Of a stretch of DNA of 26,904 nucleotides, positions 8,231-17,147 are shown in pieces. Numbering within the stretch: the stretch's first letter is position 1; each line of letters starts with the position of its first letter. The stretch spans positions 1 to 26,904 of the forward strand of contig UQXA01000031.1 of assembly GCA_900544865.1 (NCBI GenBank), in the 5' to 3' direction. The position numbers were made by a program, and so were the translations under genes. The notes below the pieces were generated by a model. It did no database searches. It was not told the DNA's origin and saw nothing but the letters and a program-made list of their open reading frames with translations. Origin of the DNA: an uncultured Collinsella sp. (lineage in GTDB: Bacteria > Actinomycetota > Coriobacteriia > Coriobacteriales > Coriobacteriaceae).

Positions 8231-8262
8231 TACTATACACCCATACCCCCTGGGGGTGTCCA
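8231..8262 (-). promoter_or_regulatory. copA promoter with CsoR-type operator
   Basis: On the minus strand TGGACA (8262-8257) and TATAGT (8237-8232) form -35 and -10 boxes with a long 19-base spacer. The spacer contains a C5-G5 dyad, ATACCCCCTGGGGGTGT at 8243-8259, which matches the known GC-tract style of CsoR operators (TACCCCC/GGGGGTA). The csoR gene lies in the same cluster, so copper-dependent derepression is the natural reading. Confidence 0.75.
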
Positions 8263-8336
8263 GTACAGAAAGAAATGTATGACATTTCGCTACAGATGAG
8301 GGTGGCTGCCGGGTTGGTGCACCATCCCCGCCCTTC

Positions 8337-8794
8337 GTCTCAATCTGTAACATCTAGCCCAGTTTTTGCCGAGCTGCTGTTACAGAATGAGACAAACTCT
8401 CCGGCGGCAAATCAATATCTCGATCTGTAACATCTAGCGGGGAAAATGACCTCTAACTGTTACAGATTGAGATTTTGTTTTGAGAGGTTTGAGTTTGTCT
8501 CCATCTGTAACAGTTAGACCGGTTTTTGGATTCCAGATGTTACAGATCGAGACGAACCTTCAGCAATAAACTCAATGTCTCAATCTGTAACATCTGGCGG
8601 GAAATATGACCCCTTACTGTTACAGATCGAGACAGACCGTCCGCGGCCAACTCAAATGTCTTGATCTGTAACATCTAGAGAGGTTTTTGACCCCTTACTG
8701 TTACAGATTGAGATGTTGTCTCGCGGGATTGGGGTTTGTCTCGTTCTGTAGCATCTAGACCTGTATCTGCCGAGCTAGTGTTACAAATCGAGAC
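8337..8794. repeat. Palindrome array C: six 57-bp hairpin units, 80-bp period
   Basis: Units lie at 8337-8393, 8417-8473, 8497-8553, 8577-8633, 8658-8714 and 8738-8794. All are 57 bp; start-to-start distances are 80, 80, 80, 81 and 80. Unit 2 has arms beginning ATCT and ending AGAT, a paired change at the outermost base. The centre of unit 3 reads like the reverse complement of array B unit 3, so some units are inverted. Unit 6 is more diverged (GTAGC and GTTACAAAT). The array separates the end of the kinase gene from the copA promoter. Confidence 0.93.
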
Positions 8795-8836
8795 AACTGC
8801 CGGGGAGGGGTCCCGTCACGGCAAGACGCCCGCCGC

Positions 8837-10921
8837 CTAGATACAGAACCCGGGAATCACACAGGTTAGCTTGTTTGGCTTTTCCGCAGGCGTTGCGTAC
8901 GTAAAGACGTCGCCGTCGTGGCCCACACGGTTTATGCAGAGCGTGCCTTCGGTCTCCGATGAGTCGGGGCTCACCGTGCGCTCCCACCAGCAGGTGTCCT
9001 TGCCCTTCCACTGGCGGACCATTGTCTCGTTCGTGGAATACGGGCTCACCTTGAGCTCGCGGAAGAGCTGATACTCCTTGCCCTCGCCGTTGTAGATGTC
9101 TGCCAGGTAGTGATAGTCCTTGGCAAACGAATCGGGCGGTTGCGTACCGCACAGCTCGACCATAGCGGGCAGCCAAAGGGTTGCGGGCAACTCGCTCAGA
9201 CACGATGCACTGTTGGCGGCGCCAGCGTTATTCGAGACCTTTTTGACAGATTTGATGAGTGCGCGTAGCTCATTGGGCAGCAGCTTAAGGCCGTCGCCGT
9301 CGAGCCATTCTCGCAGCTCGCAATCTGCCCAGCCGGAGCTCGGCGGTTCAGCCGCAGCGTTGCGCTCGGCAATACCGGCGTCGAACATAAACGTTAGCCC
9401 TGCCTTGCCCGTACCGTCCAGAAGCTCATCGTGACGGATGCCCACAAGCTGCGCGCCGACCTCCAGCCCGTTGGTGAGTTTCACGCGCTTGGTACACGGA
9501 TAGGGGATATGCCCATCGGCATCGAGCAGGTGGTAGCGCTTGGCAATCTCGCGTGCCTCGCTACGGGTCTCGGCGGCCTTAATCTTGAGCGAAATCTCCT
9601 GCAGCTGATCCCAGGTGTAGTCGTCAAGTGAACCGCGGATGCCATCGAGGTAGTCGGGGATGCCAAAGCCATGGGTTGCCGCGCCAATGACGCCGAGCCC
9701 CGCAACGACTGCAGCGACGCCGCCGATAATAAAGCGACGGCGGGTCATGGCATCGTGGCGGGCCTGATTCAGGATCTCTCGCGCGCGCTCGCCGGCGACG
9801 TCGACCTTAAGGTGCGTACCGGAGTCGATGTCAATCGCGGCCTCGTCTCCTGTGCCTTCGCGGCCCTCGGATTCGGCATCGGTGAGGTATGCCGAGAGCA
9901 CCTCGAGCATCTGCTGCTCGGTGGGGCGATCGCACTGCTCGACTGAGAGACCCTTCATGATGATTTGGACGAGCGCTTCATCGCCCTCGCAGCGCGGCTC
10001 GAGCGGTGCCGGCTTGGTCTTGGTCTTTACGAGATAGAACGAGCCGGTTGCAGCGGCGTCCGTCGACTCAAAGTCAAACGGTTTGCGACCGCTGTAGAGC
10101 TGGTACAGAATGCTCGAAAGCGCATAGACGTCGATTGCCGGCGAACGGCGAAGGGCCGCGATGCCTTCGATATCCTGCGTGAGCATCTCGGGCGCGGCGT
10201 ATGCGGGCGTGGCAAAGCGCCAGATGTCGGCGCGTCGGGTGATCGTGTCGTCGCCGAGAGCCATGGTCGCGGAGCCCATGTCGATGAGGCAGGGGTCAAA
10301 GGAACAATCAGCAATCTGCTGCTCGAGCGTTCGGCTGGTGGTGCGGAACATGATATTGGCAGGCGACAGGTCGCGATGGATGACCGGATTCACGAGGCCT
10401 TGGGTCATCAAGAGCGCACGAAGCACGGCGTTTCCGACGGCGGCGACCATCTGGGTGGTCAGCCCGCCCGAGGCGTCGTGCGGAAGCAGGGGCAGCGCCT
10501 GCTTGAGCGAGGTGCCCTCGACCCACTCCATGAGGATGAGCGGGTCATCCTCGCACGATCCGTAGCCATAGACGCGCGGAAATCCGCGCAGGTGCGAGAC
10601 GGTACACAGATGACGGTACTCCTCGAACAGCGCAGCGGTGTTGGCCAGGTGCGCTGCCGATTGCTCGGCGGAGCGGTCGGGGGCTTGGCCGGAAAGGATG
10701 GCGTTGTCCTTGAGTAGCTTGCCGGCAAAGACCTCGCCGCTCGTGTTGGTCGCGCGCAGCACGTGCCCGATGTTGCCGTTGTTGCGGTGGGCCGTCTGGA
10801 GAATAAGCGTCATAAACCGACGCCTGGCGTCGTCCTCGGCGCTGGGGTCGACCGCCACGGCGGTATCGAACGTATCGAGACGGATGAGTTTGTCGCCATA
10901 GGCGCTATCGGTAGTATCCAT
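8837..10921 (-). CDS. Membrane Ser/Thr protein kinase with DUF6273-like C-terminal domain, 694 aa
   Basis: Residues about 45-345 form a Hanks-type kinase: Lys 68 (AGKLL), catalytic loop HRDLSPANIMF from 182, a DMG in place of DFG at 214-216, and APE at 243-245. The glycine-rich loop is poor. A single hydrophobic segment (about 397-416) preceded by TRRRF anchors it. The outer part (about 480-694) contains the GLEVGAQLVG, GWADCELREWL and LWLPAMVEL pieces typical of DUF6273. Start ATG 10921 has AAAGGA five bases upstream; the longer frame to 11008 reads through a hairpin. It follows an FHA-domain gene on the same strand, which suggests phosphothreonine-dependent signalling from an extracellular sensor domain. 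The ligand is unknown. Confidence 0.88.
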   Translation of the reverse strand: MDTTDSAYGDKLIRLDTFDTAVAVDPSAEDDARRRFMTLILQTAHRNNGNIGHVLRATNTSGEVFAGKLLKDNAILSGQAPDRSAEQSAAHLANTAALFEEYRHLCTVSHLRGFPRVYGYGSCEDDPLILMEWVEGTSLKQALPLLPHDASGGLTTQMVAAVGNAVLRALLMTQGLVNPVIHRDLSPANIMFRTTSRTLEQQIADCSFDPCLIDMGSATMALGDDTITRRADIWRFATPAYAAPEMLTQDIEGIAALRRSPAIDVYALSSILYQLYSGRKPFDFESTDAAATGSFYLVKTKTKPAPLEPRCEGDEALVQIIMKGLSVEQCDRPTEQQMLEVLSAYLTDAESEGREGTGDEAAIDIDSGTHLKVDVAGERAREILNQARHDAMTRRRFIIGGVAAVVAGLGVIGAATHGFGIPDYLDGIRGSLDDYTWDQLQEISLKIKAAETRSEAREIAKRYHLLDADGHIPYPCTKRVKLTNGLEVGAQLVGIRHDELLDGTGKAGLTFMFDAGIAERNAAAEPPSSGWADCELREWLDGDGLKLLPNELRALIKSVKKVSNNAGAANSASCLSELPATLWLPAMVELCGTQPPDSFAKDYHYLADIYNGEGKEYQLFRELKVSPYSTNETMVRQWKGKDTCWWERTVSPDSSETEGTLCINRVGHDGDVFTYATPAEKPNKLTCVIPGFCI

Positions 10922-10953
10922 GGCGTTCCTTTGTCTGGCATGGGTTGCCGCAC

Positions 10954-11014
10954 GTATACGTGAGCAGTGCGGATATCGGTAAAGTACCATGATAGCCGCA
11001 CTGCCCACGTATAC
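10954..11014. repeat. 24-bp imperfect inverted repeat upstream of the kinase gene
   Basis: The left arm at 10954-10977 begins GTATACGTGAGCAGTGCGG. The right arm at 10991-11014 is its inverse with two mismatches. The 13-base centre itself contains GGTA-AAG-TACC, and the left side includes the perfect 12-bp palindrome CACGTATACGTG (10951-10962). It lies 33 bp upstream of the kinase start codon, in the gap after the FHA gene. It may be an operator or a leader hairpin. Confidence 0.88.
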
Positions 11015-11052
11015 CGCTGTGCATTGTCGTTTACGACGCAGAAGGTAGAAGA

Positions 11053-11079
11053 CGAAAGACGGACGATGGCCGTCTTTCG
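11053..11079 (-). terminator. Possible terminator after the FHA gene
   Basis: A 10-bp stem (CGAAAGACGG 11053-11062 with CCGTCTTTCG 11070-11079) with a 7-base loop lies just downstream of the FHA gene on the minus strand. The following bases are T-rich but not a pure run, so termination may be partial. Confidence 0.4.
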
Positions 11080-11092
11080 ATCGCCGTCCGCG

Positions 11093-12053
11093 CTAGTCCA
11101 CAATGACAAGGAATGTCGTATAGAGACCCAAATGAAGTCTGTCGCTGTTGGCGATTTCCACGGGGGGATAGATCTTGCCGGGCTCGCGTTGGTCGCGCGG
11201 CGGCTCAATCACAATATCGCCGTCGCGCGCCCGATTCGAGCACCGTGCCGTTGGTCGATCCAAGGCCCTGGGCGTACCAGTGCTCACCCTCAAGCCAAAT
11301 GCGAAGATGCTCGCGCGATGCGTCGGCGCCCACATCGGTGATGCTGGGCGAGGTTTTGGGCAGAGAACCAATCACGGTACCGTGCGGATCGCGTGTGAGG
11401 GGATGGATTTGCATGTCGGCGCAGTTGTCGGCATGGGTTCTGAGCAGACCGAGGTTGGGGGCGACGGTGCGCGGCTGCTCCAGGCTGCTCATAAAGCCAC
11501 GTCCGACGGTAGTTTCGGTGGTGCCAAAGTGCTCGCCCGTCTTGCTGTCGCAAAAGCGCTCGACGGTGGCCACGCCCTGAACGGGATCGGCGAGCGCCCC
11601 CGTTGCCACAAAGAGCATAAGGTAAAGCGTGCTTTTCTCGCGCACGGCATTGCCGTCAAAGTTGTCGATGCGATTGAGGGCATTTGCATATAGGCGGCTG
11701 TCCAGCTTGTAGCTGGTGAGAGCCGACATCATTTCGTTGGCGGCCGGACCGCGATAGTGCTCGGCGATTGCCCGATAGGCGGACTCGCCGCCGCCGAGCT
11801 TGCTGCAGATTGCCGCGGAAAGGTTGAGCGTGGTGACGGTAAAGTCGCTGTAGATGGCGGGCGCGCACTGGTCAGGCTTGCGATGGACGATGTAACGGGT
11901 GAGATACGAGCGGTTGGAAGAGCATTTCTCGAGCAGGGTACTGCCGAGATAAGAGTTTCCATTGATGAGCATTCGGGCGATCTCGAGATGTTTAAGACCG
12001 CCGAACGAGCGAATATCGTTATAGAGGACCGAGCAAGGCGTCTCTGCTGCCAC
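11093..12053 (-). pseudogene. FHA-domain protein, frameshifted within the FHA domain
   Basis: The intact frame from GTG 12053 (AAAGGAGG five bases upstream) encodes an alpha-helical N-terminal region of unknown function. It is followed at about residue 240 by the start of an FHA domain (SREHLRIWLEG, then GSTNGTVLESG). The frame then runs into a stop at 11205. The remaining FHA strands (DGDIVIEPP to HLGLYTTFLVIVD) continue in the +1 frame to the stop at 11093. The break lies in the tract CGCGCGCCC at 11224-11232, so one added G or one lost CG unit explains it. FHA domains bind phosphothreonine, and the kinase gene is next. It could be a real mutation, phase variation or an assembly error. The annotated start uses GTG, not the upstream ATG at 12083. 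Confidence 0.82.
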
Positions 12054-12160
12054 GGATACCTCCTTTGATTGCTTCCTAGCCAATATGGCGATAGGAATTA
12101 ATGGCCCCCGGTGGGCGACGTATTAAATGGCTGCGCAATATATAGCGTAACTAAAGCAAC

Positions 12161-12190
12161 ATTATAGGCCACATGTTCGAAATTGCAGGA
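12161..12190 (-). promoter_or_regulatory. Probable promoter of the FHA/kinase genes
   Basis: On the minus strand a perfect TATAAT occupies 12166-12161. A weak -35 (CTGCAA type) lies about 17 bases upstream. It is 107 bp before the GTG of the FHA gene, in an AT-rich intergenic stretch. Confidence 0.5.
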
Positions 12191-12232
12191 AGACTGAGAG
12201 ATTTGGTTTGGACTGGACGGAAATCCCCCTCT

Positions 12233-12370
12233 GTCTTGATCTATAACAATTAGGGCCGATTTTACTCGTTAACTGTTACAGATTGAGACGTTTGTGAGCC
12301 GTGTCGACCGTTTGTCTCGATCTGTAACACGTAGAGGAAGATTCGCCCTGTAGATGTTACAGATTGAGAC
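12233..12370. repeat. Palindrome array D: two 57-bp hairpin units, 81-bp period
   Basis: Units lie at 12233-12289 and 12314-12370, each 57 bp and 81 bp apart. Unit 1 has one change in the conserved part of its left arm (ATCTATAAC). They lie between the divergent FHA and helicase genes. Confidence 0.92.
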
Positions 12371-12436
12371 AATCAGCCGGGCCCACCTCGTCCGCCTCGT
12401 CATCTGTGGTTTACGTGGGGGCATGCGAAGCACGGG

Positions 12437-12442
12437 TATACT
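12437..12442 (+). promoter_or_regulatory. Possible -10 box of the helicase gene
   Basis: TATACT at 12437-12442 is a good -10 match, but no good -35 is seen at 16-18 bases. If used, the helicase mRNA would have a leader of about 190 bases (12450-12641), which is common for cold- or stress-regulated DEAD-box helicases. No other feature is seen in that leader. Confidence 0.35.
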
Positions 12443-12641
12443 AACCGGCGGCGAATCTGCTCCATCGCTTAGAGCTGCTGCGTCTGGACGGCGCGTGATA
12501 GGGCTGCCAAAGCGATCGCCAGCGTGCTGAGCAACGTCCTCTCTGTGCGCACCTGTTTTTGTATGTATTAGCGCACTACCAAGCACGCCCGCGCGGCCGC
12601 ATGCCGTGCCCCTTGCGCGTGCAGATAAGGAACAACAACAT

Positions 12642-14891
<2,250 letters not shown>

Positions 14892-14925
14892 CACACGCAT
14901 CGCCCGCTAGAGCGAGGTGAACCAA

Positions 14926-14958
14926 GGGCCCCGAGCAACTACGCTCGGGGCCCTTTTT
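14926..14958 (+). terminator. Strong intrinsic terminator of the helicase gene
   Basis: GGGCCCCGAGC (14926-14936) pairs perfectly with GCTCGGGGCCC (14943-14953) around a 6-base loop, followed by TTTTT. Confidence 0.95.
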
Positions 14959-15068
14959 GTTTGCCGTATCCGATCGCTAGTTCAAATGTGATTTCCTCGG
15001 GAATGCATCTAGAGGATGCCGTGGGCCTGTTTCCTACCATGCGGCAATGGGTCCCATAGGGTGCGCCG

Positions 15069-15299
15069 TGCATTTTTTGGAGTATTCTGCAGTTCGAGTT
15101 GTCTGCATATGATTTGACGTCGCCAACGGTGGCTTTCGGATATCCCTAGCGAGCGTTCTGAGTCAGATTTCGTCGTTTTCCGGAGCAGGGGCGCGTCATT
15201 CTCGCCATGTCGGAACCCAAAATGACGCAGCGCCCTAAAGGTTTGCCCGCTCGGGGTATTGCTGGCGCGGTCACGTTGCAGAATACTCCGTTTTTTGCA
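15069..15299. repeat. Inverted pair of TGCA-bounded 23-base elements
   Basis: TGCATTTTTTGGAGTATTCTGCA is split here as TGCA, T6, then GGAGTATTCTGCA at 15069-15091; the inverse core TGCAGAATACTCC begins the element at 15277-15299, which also ends T6-GCA. Both elements are 23 bases and bounded by TGCA, about 185 bp apart. Confidence 0.7.
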
Positions 15300-15339
15300 C
15301 GGGCCAGGATGGGGTACCTCGGGAGAACACGGCGGTATC

Positions 15340-15376
15340 CCGTAAATTTATACAATCTGTACCGTAATTTATACAA
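15340..15376. repeat. Direct repeat of CCGTAAATTTATACAA, two copies
   Basis: Copies at 15340-15355 and 15362-15376 differ by one A and are 22 bp apart, about two helical turns. On the minus strand they read TTGTATAAATT. They could be tandem operators, but no regulator is encoded nearby. Confidence 0.65.
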
Positions 15377-15511
15377 AACGAAGAGGCAGACAGCGTAGGG
15401 TGGGTGCATTGGGGTGCTTGGTGCATCAAAACGGGGACCCCACGTGCCGTATACTCTGGCTGGATGTGAAAGCGGCTTGACGCGTTGCCAGGCGTAGGGG
15501 AGGGTGCCTCG

Positions 15512-16273
15512 ATGAGCGTATTCGAAATTGTGTTTAGTCCGACGGGTGGAACGCGGAAGGTGTCTGGCCTTGTGGCCGGGGCACTGGGCAAGAATACCGT
15601 TACCGTCGATCTGACCGATAGCGGGCTAGATTTCAGCGCTGTCTCGATGACTGAGGACGACGTGGCCGTAATCTCTGTGCCGGCGTATGCCGGTAGAATC
15701 CCGGCTGTGGTGGCTGACCGGTTGGGCATGGCTCACGGCAACGGAGCGCGGGCCGTTCTGGTGTGCGTCTACGGAAACCGCGCGTTTGAGGACACGCTCG
15801 TAGAGCTGGAGGACGTTGCGAAGCGCGCCGGATTTAGGGTGGTTGCAGCGGTTTCTGCTATTGCTGAGCATTCCGTTGCTCGTCAGTTTGCTGCTGGGCG
15901 ACCGGATGCGCAGGATGCGGCGCAGCTCGCAGAGTTTGCGCAGCAAATTCAGCAAAAGCTGTTGGCTGAGGATACATCCGAGCCCTCTATTCCCGGCAAT
16001 CGTCCTTATAAACAAGCCGGAGGTCACCGCATGGCACCCGAGGCAACAGAGGATTGCGTCTCCTGCGGTGCATGTGCCGCGGCGTGCCCCGTTTGTGCTA
16101 TCGACAAGGGTGACCCCAAACGAGCAGCTGGCGAGGCGTGCATCTCCTGCATGCGCTGCATTGCCGTATGTCCGCGAGGCGCTCGTAAGCTTGATCCCAA
16201 CAAGCTATCCGCTGTTTCCCAGATGCTGAGCAAGGTTTGCGTCGTGCGGAAGGAATGCGATCTCTTTATCTAG
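15512..16273 (+). CDS. Flavodoxin-ferredoxin fusion (EFR1-type), 253 aa
   Basis: An electron-transfer protein. Residues 1-150 follow the flavodoxin fold, with the FMN phosphate loop SPTGGTRK at 9-16 and further loops at AYAGR (58-62) and VYGNR (86-90). A dicluster ferredoxin follows: Cys 182, 185, 188, 192 and Cys 210, 213, 216, 220, each ending CP, should hold two [4Fe-4S] clusters. Start ATG 15512 has GGGGAGGG seven bases upstream; the open frame to 15485 is unlikely. It is a single gene, downstream of a TATACT box at 15450. Partners are unknown; low-potential ferredoxin or pyruvate-type oxidoreductases are typical in anaerobes. Confidence 0.9.
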   Translation: MSVFEIVFSPTGGTRKVSGLVAGALGKNTVTVDLTDSGLDFSAVSMTEDDVAVISVPAYAGRIPAVVADRLGMAHGNGARAVLVCVYGNRAFEDTLVELEDVAKRAGFRVVAAVSAIAEHSVARQFAAGRPDAQDAAQLAEFAQQIQQKLLAEDTSEPSIPGNRPYKQAGGHRMAPEATEDCVSCGACAAACPVCAIDKGDPKRAAGEACISCMRCIAVCPRGARKLDPNKLSAVSQMLSKVCVVRKECDLFI

Positions 16274-16285
16274 CGCATACGAAAT

Positions 16286-16350
16286 TGGTGCAATGGGACC
16301 AGGTTAATCTGCACCAACCTGGTGCAAACAAACCTGTCCCCAATGCACCA
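16286..16350. repeat. REP-like palindrome, GGGGACAGG type, copy 2
   Basis: The outer arms TGGTGCA (16286-16292) and TGCACCA (16344-16350) enclose CAGGTT/AACCTG and a central TGCACCA/TGGTGCA hairpin. The centre shares a 16-base run (AGGTTAATCTGCACCA) with the copy at 4977-5023. It lies 12 bases after the stop of the flavodoxin gene. Confidence 0.8.
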
Positions 16351-16405
16351 GAGTGAGGAGTGTCCCCGAGTGCCGGCAGAAAAGGAACGTCCCTAAGTAC
16401 CGCAT

Positions 16406-16443
16406 AAATACCGTTTATCGGAGAAAAAATACCGTTCGCCGGT
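16406..16443. promoter_or_regulatory. Tandem dyad sites upstream of the PTS promoter
   Basis: AAATACCGTT occurs at 16406-16415 and 16427-16436, exactly 21 bp apart. Each is followed by bases giving a CCG-n5-CGG dyad (CCGTTTATCGG; ACCGTTCGCCGGT). They end just before the -35 box of the PTS operon, where an activator or repressor would bind. Confidence 0.55.
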
Positions 16444-16451
16444 CATAATGA

Positions 16452-16479
16452 TTGTTCCGGCTTTGGGCTTGTCTACAAT
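16452..16479 (+). promoter_or_regulatory. Probable promoter of the PTS operon
   Basis: TTGTTC (16452-16457) and TACAAT (16474-16479) are separated by 16 bases. Transcription would begin near 16486, just before the attenuator. Confidence 0.6.
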
Positions 16480-16503
16480 AACCCCCGTAAAAGAAATGCG
16501 GAA

Positions 16504-16590
16504 GGTTACCGAGTCCCCTCGGACGTGGGCCTAACCAAAGTCTTTGATCGCGAGCGTCTCAATGGGCGCATTCGATTGATTTTGGTTGGG
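16504..16590 (+). promoter_or_regulatory. Probable antiterminator/terminator switch in the PTS leader
   Basis: A first hairpin has the outer stem GGTTA (16504-16508) with TAACC (16532-16536) and the inner stem CCGAG (16509-16513) with CTCGG (16518-16522). Its 3' side also pairs with a downstream stretch: CCTAACCAAAGTC (16530-16542) with GATTTTGGTTGGG (16578-16590), followed by a U-rich CTATATTTAT. The two structures exclude each other, as in LicT/BglG-controlled leaders, and such a protein is encoded in this operon. The first hairpin only loosely resembles known RAT sequences. Confidence 0.55.
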
Positions 16591-16616
16591 CTATATTTAT
16601 GAAGGGACATGTCACC

Positions 16617-17129
16617 ATGGGTTTCTTTTCTCGCCTAATGGGTGGCTCGGATAAGCAGACGACTGCGGCTTCCGAGTTCGAAATCCTCGCTCCCGTTTCC
16701 GGCGAGCTTGTTCATCTAGAAAATACCAATGACCCCGCTTTTAGCAGCCGTGCAGTGGGCGATGGCGTTGCCGTGGTTCCCCAAGAGGGAACGGTGTGCG
16801 CTCCTGTTTCCGGCACCGTCGCGGCGCTGTTTCCGACTGAGCACGCGCTGGGCATCATGTCCGACGACAGCTCTGCTCAGGTGATGCTGCACATCGGAAT
16901 CGACACTGTTAAACTTGAGGGCAAGGGCTTCCATGCGCTTGTTGCCCAGGGTGACCATGTCGACGCGGGCCAGCCCCTCGTCGAGGTCGATTTCGACGCG
17001 GTCCGCGCTGCCGGCTTTGATCCCACGGTCTTCGTTATCGTGTGCGAGCGTTCGGAGAACTCGACTCTTCGCGAACATGCTTCCGGCCCTGTTGCTGTTA
17101 AAGAGCCTGTCGTCTGGCTTTCCGAGTAA
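16617..17129 (+). CDS. PTS EIIA component, glucose/Crr type, 170 aa
   Basis: Accepts phosphate from HPr and passes it to the EIIB domain of the sugar permease. The phosphorylated His is His 92 in LHIGIDTV; the second conserved His is His 76 (EHALGI). Motifs GELVHLENTNDPAFSS and GDGVAVVPQEG match the beta-sandwich fold. ATG 16617 has AAGGGA ten bases upstream; ATG 16599 is in frame but sits on the attenuator arm and lacks a clear site. First gene of a four-gene operon. The EIICB encoded two genes later has no EIIA domain, so this protein likely completes that transporter. Confidence 0.93.
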   Translation: MGFFSRLMGGSDKQTTAASEFEILAPVSGELVHLENTNDPAFSSRAVGDGVAVVPQEGTVCAPVSGTVAALFPTEHALGIMSDDSSAQVMLHIGIDTVKLEGKGFHALVAQGDHVDAGQPLVEVDFDAVRAAGFDPTVFVIVCERSENSTLREHASGPVAVKEPVVWLSE

Positions 17130-17147
17130 ATTCTTGTGGTGGGTACC

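Larger units (their letters stand above)
14959..15511. other. Long intergenic region with several small repeats, no gene
   Basis: About 550 bases with no credible gene; the minus-strand frame at 15146-15409 has no domain or ribosome binding site. It holds an inverted pair of 23-base elements (15069-15091 and 15277-15299), a hairpin GCGTCATT/AATGACGC (15193-15228), and two direct repeats at 15340-15376. A TATACT at 15450-15455 is a likely -10 box for the following gene. Confidence 0.65.

Noticed and set aside
15146..15409. Small minus-strand protein of 87 aa
   Set aside because: No ribosome binding site or domain, and it overlaps several repeats.
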